Shown here: positions 41,968-50,698 of the stretch, in pieces
Layout: every line of letters begins with the position of its first letter
Numbering within the stretch: position 1 is the first letter of the stretch
Assembly (NCBI GenBank): GCA_021802555.1
Contig: JAJZRU010000001.1
Coordinates: 62,001-126,000, forward strand
DNA: 64,000 nucleotides
Direction of reading: 5' to 3'
Source: Pseudomonadota bacterium
GTDB taxonomy: Bacteria; Pseudomonadota; Gammaproteobacteria; Burkholderiales; Thiobacillaceae
Notes under the pieces: model-generated
The model's database searches: none
What the model was told of the DNA's origin: nothing
Seen by the model: the letters and a program-made list of their open reading frames with translations, nothing else
Program-made: the position numbers and the translations under genes

Positions 41968-43209
41968 ATGCAGGCTTATCTGGTGGGCGGCGCCGTGCGC
42001 GATGAACTGCTGGGCCTGCCGGTGCAGGACCGCGACTGGGTGGTCGTGGGCGCCACGCCCGAGGCCATGGCGGCTCGGGGTTTCCTGCCCGTGGGGCGGG
42101 ACTTCCCGGTTTTCCTGCACCCGCAGACCAAGGAGGAGTACGCACTCGCTCGTACCGAGCGCAAGTCGGGGCGCGGCTACAGGGGCTTCATCGTCCATGC
42201 CGACGCGTCCGTGACCCTGGAGGAGGATCTACGCCGGCGCGACCTCACCGTCAACGCCATCGCCAAGAGCACGGCGGGCGAAATCATCGATCCCTACGGC
42301 GGCCGGCGCGACCTGCAAGAGAAAGTGCTGCGCCATGTGAGCGAGGCCTTTGCCGAAGATCCCCTGCGCGTGTTGCGGGTGGCGCGCTTCGCCGCCCGGT
42401 TCAGCGAGTTTTCAGTGGCGCCGGAAACGCTCGATCTCATGACCCGGATGACGGCTTCGGGCGAACTGGCCGAGCTGGTGCCCGAGCGCGTCTGGCAGGA
42501 GCTGGCGCGCGGGCTGATGGAGGCCCAGCCTTCGCGCATGTTCGAGGTGCTGCGACGATGCGGTGCCCTGGCCGTCGTTCTGCCGGAGATCGATCGCCTG
42601 TTCGGAGTGCCGCAGCCGCCGGAACATCATCCCGAAGTGGATACCGGGGTGCACGTCCTGCTCGTGGTGGACTGGGCCGCGCGCCGGGGTCATCCCCTGG
42701 CGGTGCGTTTTGCCGCGCTGACGCACGATCTGGGCAAGGGGCTGACCGCGCCCGAACTGTGGCCCAAACACCATGGCCATGAGGCCGGGAGCGTCGCCCT
42801 CGTGCGCGCCCTGGCCGCGCGCCTGCGCCTGCCGGCGGATGTGCGCGATCTGGCCGTCATCGTTGCGCGCGACCATGGCAATGCCCATCGCGCCCCGCAA
42901 TTGCGCCCGGCCACGCTGGTGGAACTGCTGGAGCGCTGCGACGCCTTCCGGCGCCCGGAGCGCTTCGAGCTTTTCATCGCCGCCTGCGAGTGCGATTTCC
43001 GCGGCCGCCCCGGCTTCGAGGCGCGGCCTTATCCGCCCGCCGAACATCTGCGCTGCGCCCTGGCCGCGGCGCAGGGGGTGGATGCGGGCGTCATCGTGCA
43101 AAAGCGGCCCGCAGACATCCGTCTGGCCATATTTCAGGCGCGCGCCCAGGCTGTGGCGCAGGCCTGTGGCGCGACTCATTCGCCGCCGGGATCGCAGCCC
43201 TTGAAGTAG
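41968..43209 (+). CDS. cca: CCA tRNA nucleotidyltransferase (with HD domain)
   Basis: 413-residue enzyme adding or repairing the 3' CCA of tRNA. It starts MQAYLVGGAVRDELLGLPVQ; the nucleotidyltransferase Asp pair is in QDRDWVVVG, LRRRDLTVNAIA is the flexible loop and EDPLRVLRVARFAARF the neck motif. The C-terminal HD phosphohydrolase domain has LTHDLGKGLT near 251 and GHEAGS. Family length is near 410. The start at 41968 is chosen, since an upstream GTG lies in the Pho box. Confidence 0.95.
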   Translation: MQAYLVGGAVRDELLGLPVQDRDWVVVGATPEAMAARGFLPVGRDFPVFLHPQTKEEYALARTERKSGRGYRGFIVHADASVTLEEDLRRRDLTVNAIAKSTAGEIIDPYGGRRDLQEKVLRHVSEAFAEDPLRVLRVARFAARFSEFSVAPETLDLMTRMTASGELAELVPERVWQELARGLMEAQPSRMFEVLRRCGALAVVLPEIDRLFGVPQPPEHHPEVDTGVHVLLVVDWAARRGHPLAVRFAALTHDLGKGLTAPELWPKHHGHEAGSVALVRALAARLRLPADVRDLAVIVARDHGNAHRAPQLRPATLVELLERCDAFRRPERFELFIAACECDFRGRPGFEARPYPPAEHLRCALAAAQGVDAGVIVQKRPADIRLAIFQARAQAVAQACGATHSPPGSQPLK

Positions 43210-44450
43210 TGGCGGAACAGCAGGATGTAGGCGCCCTGCAGCACGGTGGCGAGGATGAAGGGCGTCACCAGCCAATGGAAATGGAAAAACACGCCTGCGA
43301 TCAGGGGCCCGAAAGCCCGCGGCGCTTGCATGGACAGGCTGTTGGTCATGGCCGCCAGACCGCGCCGCTCGGGCGGCAGCAGCGACAGCGCCAGGGCCTG
43401 GCGCGGCCCCACCGTGCCGCGGTTGATGGCCATGCGCAGCACGTAAAAGGCGGCGGCCAGCCAGAACAGAGGCATCAGCGGCATCAGCAACAGGAGTCCC
43501 AGTCCGGCCAGGCGCAGGCGCGCCACGGTTTCCACCACGCCCAGGCTGGCGGATAGCCGCCCGGCGGCGAGCGCCAAGCCCGCCGTGAGGAAAAACCCCA
43601 GGGCCATCACCGTGCCGATGGCCCGGGGCCCCGCGCCGAACTTGAGCAGGAACCAATAGGCCATGAGCGGGCCGACCAGGCCTATGCCCAAGCCGTTCAG
43701 GCTGTTGACCGCGCTCAGGCGCAGGAGATTGCCGCGCTGCCGTGCCGTGAGCGGCGCCGGCTTGCGGCGCGTGCCGTCCCGGTCCGGTGCCGGCAGGGTT
43801 TCGCGCGCGCGCCGCAACAACGCAAAGCCCAGCAGGGCGCCCGCTGCGGGCAACAGGAACAGCCAGCGGTAATCCGCCGCAGTGATGGGGCCGTGGGCCC
43901 GGAGCGCGGGGAGCGCGGGGAGCGCGGCCGCCAGTGCGCCGAACCCCATTCCAGCCACGGCCAGCGCGGTGTTGAGGCTCAGGCCTTCGCCCCAGCGCCG
44001 CGCCGGCAGGCTGTGCGACAGCCACGCTTGTTCTGCCGGCGCGAACGGCCCTGCGGCGCCATTGGCGCCGCGCCCGTAACCGGCCACCAGGGTGGCGGCA
44101 ATGAGCGACGCCGGGGCCGTGCTGAAGGCCGCCAGCAGCGCCGCGGCCAGTTGCGCCAGTTCGAAGCTCAGCAGGAAGCCGCGGCTGCCGTGCTTGTCCA
44201 CCAGCGGCCCCATGAGCGCGGTCGCGCCGGCATTGAATGCCAGGGCGGCGGTGTAGAGCGCGCCTATGGTGGGGGCGGCCCAGCCCAGGGCATGCAGGTA
44301 AAGCGCGAAATCCACCTGCCAGACGCCCTGGCCGAAGGCCCGCACCATGCGCGCCAGGATCACGCGCCGGGCATCGGCAGGAAAGGCGGGATGAAAAAGC
44401 CCGGCGATGCCGCCGGGCCAGGAAGTCTCGGAAGGCGCCGAATCAGCCAT
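43176..44450 (-). CDS. Major facilitator superfamily transporter
   Basis: 424-residue transporter with about twelve membrane segments in two halves separated by a basic loop (APDRDGTRRKPAPLTARQRG) near residue 225. The first-half signature PLVDKHGSRGFLLSFELAQL and the second-half AAGRLSASLG are MFS loop 2-3 forms. The start is the MADSAPSE ATG; the frame upstream is antisense to the receptor gene. It converges on cca with a 34-nt overlap. Substrate unknown. Confidence 0.85.
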   Translation of the reverse strand: MADSAPSETSWPGGIAGLFHPAFPADARRVILARMVRAFGQGVWQVDFALYLHALGWAAPTIGALYTAALAFNAGATALMGPLVDKHGSRGFLLSFELAQLAAALLAAFSTAPASLIAATLVAGYGRGANGAAGPFAPAEQAWLSHSLPARRWGEGLSLNTALAVAGMGFGALAAALPALPALRAHGPITAADYRWLFLLPAAGALLGFALLRRARETLPAPDRDGTRRKPAPLTARQRGNLLRLSAVNSLNGLGIGLVGPLMAYWFLLKFGAGPRAIGTVMALGFFLTAGLALAAGRLSASLGVVETVARLRLAGLGLLLLMPLMPLFWLAAAFYVLRMAINRGTVGPRQALALSLLPPERRGLAAMTNSLSMQAPRAFGPLIAGVFFHFHWLVTPFILATVLQGAYILLFRHYFKGCDPGGE

Positions 44451-44509
44451 CCTGCGAGTGTAGCAGGGCGGCTGGACGCGCCGCCGGGGCGGGGCCCCCG
44501 CTCCTAGAG

Positions 44510-46903
44510 TCAGAAGTCCAAGCTCATGCCGGCAAAGAAGGTGCGAGGAGCTCCAGGGGTTGCCATCACGAACTGGTCCTGAGTATTGCCCATACCAACC
44601 CATTCGCCGTCCCAGCTGACGAACTCATTGTTGTTGTATTTCTTGTCGGCGGCGTTGAGGATACCAGCCTGCAAATTGAGTTTGCGGAAAAAGCTGTGAT
44701 GCAACGGCTTTGTGGCCTCCAGCGTCAGGTTCCAGAGCCCATAGCCAGGCATCTGCTGGTTGGTCGGTCCGCCGCTCTGGTTGTTGGCCGCATCGCTCCA
44801 GATGTACTGAGCGCCGGTGTACTGGTAACTCACCGCCGGATCCCAGAGAATCCCGCCTCGGAAGACCTTGTAATCGGCGCCGAAGTTAAAGGTGCGGTTG
44901 GGAACATAGGACACAGGCAGGTTGGCATAGGTCACACCGCCCGTGGTGTATGTATTGAAATCTGCTTTCTCAAAGTTCAGGTTAGCGAAAACCCCAACGT
45001 TATAGAGCACATCATCGGCCAGGGTTATATTGAATCCCTTATAGGTCGAGTCGCCGTTCGCATCGCTCACGGCCTGTGTCACCGGGTTGGTGAAGGTGAT
45101 GTATTGGTTGGCGAAATGATTGTGGAAATACGACACCGACATCAGGAAGTTATGCAGATATGGGGCGCGGGCGACATGAATCTTGAACCCGACGTTGTAG
45201 TCAGTGCTCTTCTCCAAGTCGTAGACCGGCAGGATGTGCTGGTACAGGCCGCCGCCGCCGCCGACCTGCGGCTCCTTGTAAGCAATCCCATAGTTGGCGA
45301 ACGTTGCCAACCAAGGTAGCGGACGGTAGTTCAGGCTAATCGAGGGTTCCACTTTGGTGTGGGTTGTGGTCGACCCGCCAGGCCGTGTCGTGGGATCGGC
45401 CTGGTTTCCGCTCGGGTTCAGCGCATAGGCGGTGGCGAAATCGGTGGTGCCAGCTGGCGTGTAGACGGTGTTGAAGTCAATGAAGCGGACCCCGGGCGTA
45501 ACATCAAGATTCGAGGTCGGGCTAACCTTGTCTTGGGCAAAGATCGCCAGGTCGGTCTGGTCGAAGTAGTTGCTGCGATAGTTGCCGTTCGGCACCGTGG
45601 GGCTGCCATAAACGGTGGTCGAAGTGCCAACCGGAAGGCTTGGGTTATAGAACGCGTTGCGAGTATTGTAGGTACTCTTGAGGAAAAAACCGCCGACCGA
45701 TACCAGGTTGTGCGGCAAAGCAAGATCAGCCCAAATCTTGTCACCGTAGCCGGCCGTCTTCGGATTGTTGTCTTCGTACAGACTGAGATTAAGCGGGTTC
45801 ATGGTGTAGTTGTTGTAATGCTTGTGGACCCGTTCGCCCAACCGGTACCACAGCAGATTATGCAATTCGGTTGTCGAGTCGAGAGCAAGGTTGAGCTTGG
45901 AATAGATCAACCGGGTCATGTTGGTGTCGTCTTTGTGCCAGATGTAGCCTGGCACGGTGCTGTAAAAGCCCGTGGTCTGCTGGCTATAAATCGGCGTCCC
46001 GGGCGTGCCGGTTATAGTCACATCCGGGTTGGGGATGGTCGGCACAGCCATCGGGCGGTAGCCGGTGGAACGGGCCTGGTATAAGCCGATTGAGAAATCG
46101 CCATTGTCGAACTGCTTGCGGGTCTTCACGAAGATCGCATAGTTGTGGCTGTTCGAGTTGAAACCGTCGGAAGCGGTGCGGTAGCTGTCGGCCCTGCCAG
46201 CGCCGCCGGCCAGCACCGTGGACCAGCCATCATACTTGCCGGTGTTAAGCAAAAAATTCGTGTTAAGCGCGCTATCGCTGCCGAAACTCATGCCGATGGA
46301 GCCTCCGGCCTTATCGCTGGGCTGAACGGGCACGAAAGCGAGCTGACCGCCGAGGTTGTTATACCAGCGATCCTCAGGGTCACCGGGGCCATAAGTGACG
46401 CCGATGCCGGAAATCATGCTCATCTGCGGGATCTCTGAGGTGGCCCACAAGCCGGTTGAGGGGTTGACCATCGGCACCCCATCAAAAGTGACTGAGAGGT
46501 CTCCGTTGTCGACCCCGGAAGCGCCGCTGAAACCGCCCCAACCTTGTTTGAGGCCGTTAAGCGAAATGCTGCTCTTGGTCGAGCCGGTAGCACCGAAGCT
46601 GGTAACCTGAACTCCGGGAGCGAAGGCCAGGGCCTGGGCAGCGCCGGCGAAAGGGCCGGCAGCCTTGATTTCGGCTTTGCTGATGACCTTAATCGACTGG
46701 CCAGACTTAAAAACCTGCTTTGGCTCGATCTTCTTCTCCTCCCGGCTCTTGCCGGGCGGCGCAACACCTTGTCCCCCGGCCTGCACGGTGCCGAGCGAGA
46801 TGGGGCTCTGCGCGTGCACTGTAGTCGTGGCAAAAAACGCGGTAATCAGGGCCTGGGCAAGCAGCTTGCGGTGGGAGGCCGTACAGTAGAGCTTCTGATA
46901 CAT
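44510..46903 (-). CDS. TonB-dependent outer-membrane receptor
   Basis: 797-residue receptor: signal peptide to about residue 31 (ITAFFATTTVHAQ), then a plug domain (KVISKAEIKAAGPFAGAAQA, LNGLKQGWGGFSG, VTFDGVPMVNP) and a 22-strand-type barrel ending in F (RTFFAGMSLDF). Base composition is noticeably less GC-rich than the flanks, suggesting later acquisition. It is divergent from a phospholipase C-like gene, followed by exbB-exbD-tonB and phoD, and near pstS, so an organophosphate ligand is a reasonable inference. An iron-chelate ligand is not excluded. Confidence 0.92.
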   Translation of the reverse strand: MYQKLYCTASHRKLLAQALITAFFATTTVHAQSPISLGTVQAGGQGVAPPGKSREEKKIEPKQVFKSGQSIKVISKAEIKAAGPFAGAAQALAFAPGVQVTSFGATGSTKSSISLNGLKQGWGGFSGASGVDNGDLSVTFDGVPMVNPSTGLWATSEIPQMSMISGIGVTYGPGDPEDRWYNNLGGQLAFVPVQPSDKAGGSIGMSFGSDSALNTNFLLNTGKYDGWSTVLAGGAGRADSYRTASDGFNSNSHNYAIFVKTRKQFDNGDFSIGLYQARSTGYRPMAVPTIPNPDVTITGTPGTPIYSQQTTGFYSTVPGYIWHKDDTNMTRLIYSKLNLALDSTTELHNLLWYRLGERVHKHYNNYTMNPLNLSLYEDNNPKTAGYGDKIWADLALPHNLVSVGGFFLKSTYNTRNAFYNPSLPVGTSTTVYGSPTVPNGNYRSNYFDQTDLAIFAQDKVSPTSNLDVTPGVRFIDFNTVYTPAGTTDFATAYALNPSGNQADPTTRPGGSTTTHTKVEPSISLNYRPLPWLATFANYGIAYKEPQVGGGGGLYQHILPVYDLEKSTDYNVGFKIHVARAPYLHNFLMSVSYFHNHFANQYITFTNPVTQAVSDANGDSTYKGFNITLADDVLYNVGVFANLNFEKADFNTYTTGGVTYANLPVSYVPNRTFNFGADYKVFRGGILWDPAVSYQYTGAQYIWSDAANNQSGGPTNQQMPGYGLWNLTLEATKPLHHSFFRKLNLQAGILNAADKKYNNNEFVSWDGEWVGMGNTQDQFVMATPGAPRTFFAGMSLDF

Positions 46904-47003
46904 GGATTCTCCTAGGGTAATGTCTGAGCCTGCCTTGGTAGCGCTGCGCGCCGTTTCGCACCCAGCGTCCCCGGCAGGTTGGGCGCAACGGTAGACAGGG
47001 CCG

Positions 47004-47021
47004 ATGAAGCCTGCATGAAGC
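47004..47021. promoter_or_regulatory. Pho-box-like direct repeat in the receptor/phosphatase intergenic region
   Basis: On the minus strand GCTTCAT-GCAG-GCTTCAT, a perfect 7-4-7 direct repeat with 11-bp period, ending TTCAT like the pstS box. It lies 100 bp before the receptor start and 133 bp before the phosphatase start. Match to CTGTCAT is partial (TCAT conserved), so it is a candidate only. The remainder of 46904-47153 shows nothing else clear. Confidence 0.35.
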
Positions 47022-47153
47022 GCAAGTTAGCGAGGGCTTAAACGCGACGCGGCGGCGCCAAATAAATCGCCCGTTAAGGGGCGGCTAACGCTTTCTTCAC
47101 GCCGTCGTCACCGGCCGGTGAAAAGATTGCCCGGTCTTTTCCCGGAGCAACCC

Positions 47154-48704
47154 ATGGCCTTTCCCTTCCATCCTTCGCGCCGCCAATTTCTCCAGAGCGC
47201 CGGTGCGCTCACCGCGTTGTCGGCCTTTCCCGTACTGGCACGCGCGGCCGACGCTGGGCAGGTGCAGGCCTTGCGCCGGCACATCGAACACATCGTGGTG
47301 ATCTACCAGGAGAACCGCAGTTTCGATCACTACTTCGGCACCTACCGCAATCCGCGCGGCTTGGCGGTGGCGAATCTGCTGGACGGCGAGGGCAGGGTGG
47401 ACGCCCGCTTCGACGGCCTGCAGAAAAATCCGGCCGGCATTCCCTACGGCTTTCTGCCGCTGCCCGACGAGTTGCCGGGATTCCAGAACGCGCGCCTGGA
47501 GAACCGGCCCTTCCACATGGCGCCCTATCTGCCCGCCAGCCACAACGTGCCATGGGATCCCGAACACCATTTCTTCCGCATGTATGCGCAAGTGGACGGC
47601 GGCAAGATGGATCGCTTCGTCGCTCTGGCGCAGTCCAAGCACCACAAGCCCTTCAACCAGATCGGCGGCGGGCAGATCGACGCTTTGCGCATGACCTTCG
47701 CGGAATCCAGGCCCTCCGGCGCGGTGCTGGGGTATTACACGCGCGCGGACATTCCCGCCTACCACCGCCTGGCGGACGAGTATGTGCTGTTCGATCATTT
47801 CTTCCAGGCCATGAGCGGCGGCTCCACCGGCAATGCGCTGTATCTGGCGGCTGCGCGCTCCGCGCACTGGAAGGCGGCGCCCAAGCGGCTCATGGGCAGC
47901 CTCCATCCGCCTATTTTCGACATGCCCTACGACGCCCAGGGCGTGCTCATCAACGACCTGCCGCCGCTCTACGGCCCCACCGAGGCCAAGCCGGACAAGC
48001 TCAAGGTGTCGCCGCCGCCGCAGGAGCAGACCTATGCCAACATCGGCGACCGGCTGCACGACGCGGGCGTGTCCTGGGCCTGGTACAACGAGCATTGGAA
48101 CGCCGTGAAGCCCTGGGCGCTGAAGCAAGCCTTCGGTCCCGGCGACGGTTCCGCGGTGATCGACACCGGCTACTTGTACGTGCCGCACCACAACCCCTTC
48201 CAGTACTACCCGAGCTGGTTCGACAACGTGCGCGCCGGGCGCATGCGCGACGAACAGGATTTCTACGCCGACATCAAGGCCGGCAAGCTGCCCGCGGTGT
48301 CCTTCCTCAAGGCCACGGGCGTGCACGACGAGCACCCGGAGGATTCCGCGCCGCAATGGGGCATGGAGTGGGTGATGGGCCTGCTGCGCGCGCTCGGCGA
48401 GAGTCCGCTGTGGGAGAAGACCGCCGTGATCCTCACCTACGACGAAGGCGGCGGCTTCTGGGACCACGTGGCGCCGCCGCGCCCGGATTTCTATGGCTGC
48501 GGCACGCGCATCCCGGCCCTATTGGTGAGCCCCTGGGCCAGGCGCGGCCACGTCGACCACACCGTGGCGGACACCACGTCGGTGCTGCGCCTGATCGAAA
48601 CCCGCTTCGGCATCAAGCCGCTCGATACGCGCGATGCCCGGGCCTACGACCTGCTGGGCGCGTTCGATTTCGCGCAAGCGCCGCGCGAGGCGGATTTTGG
48701 CTGA
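47154..48704 (+). CDS. Tat-exported phospholipase C / phosphoesterase family protein
   Basis: 516-residue enzyme of the AcpA/phospholipase C family of alkaline-phosphatase-fold phosphoesterases. A twin-arginine signal HPSRRQFLQSAGALTAL is at the N-terminus. The catalytic start IEHIVVIYQENRSFDHYFGT is near residue 45, and metal ligands are expected in AWYNEHWN, LKATGVHDEHPEDS and TYDEGGGFWDHVAPP. The start is placed at the ATG with GGAG seven bases upstream, 36 nt inside an alternative ATG at 47118. Divergent from the TonB-dependent receptor. Confidence 0.9.
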   Translation: MAFPFHPSRRQFLQSAGALTALSAFPVLARAADAGQVQALRRHIEHIVVIYQENRSFDHYFGTYRNPRGLAVANLLDGEGRVDARFDGLQKNPAGIPYGFLPLPDELPGFQNARLENRPFHMAPYLPASHNVPWDPEHHFFRMYAQVDGGKMDRFVALAQSKHHKPFNQIGGGQIDALRMTFAESRPSGAVLGYYTRADIPAYHRLADEYVLFDHFFQAMSGGSTGNALYLAAARSAHWKAAPKRLMGSLHPPIFDMPYDAQGVLINDLPPLYGPTEAKPDKLKVSPPPQEQTYANIGDRLHDAGVSWAWYNEHWNAVKPWALKQAFGPGDGSAVIDTGYLYVPHHNPFQYYPSWFDNVRAGRMRDEQDFYADIKAGKLPAVSFLKATGVHDEHPEDSAPQWGMEWVMGLLRALGESPLWEKTAVILTYDEGGGFWDHVAPPRPDFYGCGTRIPALLVSPWARRGHVDHTVADTTSVLRLIETRFGIKPLDTRDARAYDLLGAFDFAQAPREADFG

Positions 48705-48746
48705 CGCATTTTTGCGCGTGGCGGCGAGCGGTGCGCGCAAATTTTG

Positions 48747-48771
48747 GCACGCCTTGCGGCGTGCTTTTTTT
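48747..48771 (+). terminator. Intrinsic terminator after the phosphoesterase gene
   Basis: Stem GCACGCC (48747-48753), loop TTGC, stem GGCGTGC (48758-48764), T7. Strong. Confidence 0.92.
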
Positions 48772-48797
48772 GTTGGTGCAACGAGCAGGAATGTCCA

Positions 48798-48831
48798 CTG
48801 CCATAAAACCATCACGCGCTTGCCCTATGCT
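48798..48831 (+). promoter_or_regulatory. Pho box and -10 for exbB-exbD-tonB-phoD
   Basis: CTGCCAT-AAAA-CCATCAC (48798-48815) matches the PhoB consensus CTGTCAT-AAAN-CTGTCAC at 6 of 7 and 5 of 7 repeat positions. Ten bases later comes TATGCT (48826-48831), a -10 at the spacing usual for PhoB-activated promoters, where the box replaces the -35. A start near 48838 is predicted. Confidence 0.65.
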
Positions 48832-48836
48832 GGGGG

Positions 48837-48908
48837 TGCCCGGCAGCTACGGGCATTTTCTCAGTCCTCCGAACTTGGGGCGCGCCTGACCGGCGCGCCC
48901 ATTTTTTT
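48837..48908 (+). ncRNA. Leader or small RNA ending in an intrinsic terminator before exbB
   Basis: From the predicted start at about 48838, two hairpins form: TGCCCG/CGGGCA (48837-48842 / 48850-48855), followed by TTTTC, and GGGCGCGCC/GGCGCGCCC (48878-48886 / 48892-48900), followed by A and T7 to 48908. The second is a strong terminator 18 bp before the exbB ATG. The product is either an attenuated exbB leader or a PhoB-dependent small RNA of about 70 nt. It does not resemble any riboswitch I know. Confidence 0.55.
48878..48908 (+). terminator. Intrinsic terminator in the exbB leader
   Basis: Nine-base-pair GC stem, 5-nt loop TGACC, A then seven T. Its position directly before the exbB ribosome site means expression of exbB needs readthrough or antitermination, unless another promoter exists. 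Confidence 0.85.
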
Positions 48909-48926
48909 GTCATCGAGAGCGCTCCC

Positions 48927-49601
48927 ATGAACCTGTCATCCCTGGCCCAACTGGCTGCCCATTCGGGCGGCATCCTCTATCTCATGCCCTTGCTGCTCTT
49001 GGTCGTGCTCACGGTCGGCATCGAGCGCTTTCTGCTGCTCAACCGCATTGCGCGCGAAGGGCGGCGCGTGAGCCATGAAGTCGCGGAAATGGGGGAACTG
49101 GACCTCAAGCGCATCACCGGCCTGGCTCAGGGCGCCGGCTTCCCCTTTCGCGCCTTGCTGGAAGTGCCTACCCGCTTCCCGCGCGTGCAAGACAGCGCGC
49201 GCCTGTCCGAATTGCTGCAGGAAGCGGTCATGCGCCAGGTACCCAGCCTGGACAAGCGTTTGTGGCTGCTGGACACCATAGTCACGCTGGCGCCGCTCTT
49301 GGGCCTGCTGGGCACCATCATCGGCATGTTCCATGCCTTCCAGTTCCTGGACAACGCCGCCGGCAACCCCACCGCCATCACCGGCAGCGTGGGCGAGGCG
49401 CTCGTTGCCACGGCCGCCGGATTGGTCATCGCCGTGATCGGGCTGGTGGCCTTCAACGGCCTGCACAACCGCATGCGTTTCCTCGTGCATCAGATGGAAA
49501 CCCTGCGCACCATGCTGGTCAACCGCCTGGAAGGGCTGGAGCATCAGCATGCCCTGGCCGCCAATCAGGCGCAGCCCCTGCTCTACAGTCCGGAGAGCTG
49601 A
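48927..49601 (+). CDS. exbB: ExbB/TolQ/MotA-type proton channel protein
   Basis: 224-residue inner-membrane protein with three helices: ILYLMPLLLLVVLTVGIERF near 15-35, LLDTIVTLAPLLGLLGTIIG near 115-140, and EALVATAAGLVIAVIGLVAF near 150-175. With exbD and tonB directly downstream it forms the energising complex of TonB. The ribosome site (GAGAGC) is weak. Confidence 0.93.
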   Translation: MNLSSLAQLAAHSGGILYLMPLLLLVVLTVGIERFLLLNRIAREGRRVSHEVAEMGELDLKRITGLAQGAGFPFRALLEVPTRFPRVQDSARLSELLQEAVMRQVPSLDKRLWLLDTIVTLAPLLGLLGTIIGMFHAFQFLDNAAGNPTAITGSVGEALVATAAGLVIAVIGLVAFNGLHNRMRFLVHQMETLRTMLVNRLEGLEHQHALAANQAQPLLYSPES

Positions 49602-49604
49602 GCC

Positions 49605-49994
49605 ATGCAATATCTGGAAATGCGCAAGGGGCGCGTCGAAATCATCCCCATGATAGACATCATGCTGTTCCTGCTGGTGTTCTTCATCATGGTGACGCTG
49701 CGCATGATCCCGGCCCAGGGCCTGCCCGCGCATTTGCCGGGTTCGAGCACGGCCCAGCAACTGCCCAAGCCCAAGGTGACGCTGGCCCTGCACAAGGACG
49801 GCACGCTGGACATGGACGGCAAGGCCGTGACGCTGGCGGCGTTGACTGCGCAATTGCGCACCCGTGCGGATGCGCAGGTGACCATCGCCGCCAGCCGCGG
49901 CGTGCCGGTACAAGACTTGGTCAAGGTGATGGACGCCTGCCGCAGCGCGGGCGTCAGCGCCATCGGCCTGGCGACCGCGCCGCTCGCGCGATGA
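49605..49994 (+). CDS. exbD: ExbD/TolR-type protein
   Basis: 129-residue single-helix protein. The proton-relay Asp is in VEIIPMIDIMLFLLVFFIM near residue 18, and the periplasmic domain follows (KVTLALHKDGTLDMDGKAV). It starts 3 nt after exbB and shares ATGA with tonB. Confidence 0.93.
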   Translation: MQYLEMRKGRVEIIPMIDIMLFLLVFFIMVTLRMIPAQGLPAHLPGSSTAQQLPKPKVTLALHKDGTLDMDGKAVTLAALTAQLRTRADAQVTIAASRGVPVQDLVKVMDACRSAGVSAIGLATAPLAR

Positions 49995-50698
49995 GCGCAA
50001 CGCTGGCGTTGCCGGCCCGGGACGACGCAGAGGCCGGGCTGGGCCGCGCGCTGCTGCTCGCCTTCATCGTGGAGAGCCTGGTGCTGGCCGGGCTGGTCAC
50101 CATGATGGCCGCGAAATCCGCAGCGCCGCCGCCACCGCCCATCCGTATCGCGCTGGTGGCGCCGCCCGCGCCCAAGCCCGCGGTGACGCCGAAACCGCCA
50201 CCCAAACCGCTGCCCAAGCCGACCCCGCATCCGCCGCCCAAGCGCGTGGTGGTGCCCCCGCCGCCCCGGCCATTGCCCAAGGTCGTTGCTCCCAAGCCTG
50301 CGCCGCTGCCGCCGTCGCCGGTGGCCGCGCCTACGCCCCCGCCGCCTCCGCCGCTTCCTCGGGCAGTGCCGTTGCCGCCGCCTCCCCCGCCGGCGCCCGA
50401 CCCACAGGTGAAGGACAGCTATCTGGGGCGCGTGAAAGCCGCCATCCAGGTTGCCGTGCGCTACCCTCCTGCGGCGCGTATGATGGGCGAGCAGGGCCGG
50501 GTCGAGGTGGAGTTCACGCTCAAGGACGGCGTGGCCGATGGGGTGCGCGTCCTCGTTCCCGGAGCGACTGCCGCCTTCAATGCCGCAGCGCTCGCCGCCG
50601 TCAAGGCGGCCAGGATGCCGGCGCCGCCGCCCGCGCTGGCCGGGAAAAGGATGAGCCTTACGCTATGGGTGGAATTCAAATTGCATCGGGATTACTGA
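49991..50698 (+). CDS. tonB: TonB energy-transducing protein
   Basis: 235 residues: an N-terminal membrane anchor (GRALLLAFIVESLVLAGLVT), a long proline/lysine-rich periplasmic spacer (about 48-145), and a C-terminal TonB domain (SYLGRVKAAIQVAVRYPPAA to WVEFKL). The anchor lacks an obvious SHLS motif. Being tied to exbBD and phoD it is probably a dedicated TonB for the receptor at 44510-46903. The phoD start lies 34 nt inside its end. Confidence 0.92.
   Translation: MSATLALPARDDAEAGLGRALLLAFIVESLVLAGLVTMMAAKSAAPPPPPIRIALVAPPAPKPAVTPKPPPKPLPKPTPHPPPKRVVVPPPPRPLPKVVAPKPAPLPPSPVAAPTPPPPPPLPRAVPLPPPPPPAPDPQVKDSYLGRVKAAIQVAVRYPPAARMMGEQGRVEVEFTLKDGVADGVRVLVPGATAAFNAAALAAVKAARMPAPPPALAGKRMSLTLWVEFKLHRDY

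Noticed and set aside
48837-48926. Known riboswitch before exbB
   Set aside because: Compared by eye with TPP, cobalamin, fluoride, manganese and SAH riboswitch cores; none of the conserved sequence blocks is present.
50100-50410. Possible tandem repeat or microsatellite within tonB
   Set aside because: The CCGCC-rich stretch simply encodes the proline/lysine spacer of TonB, which varies in length in all families.
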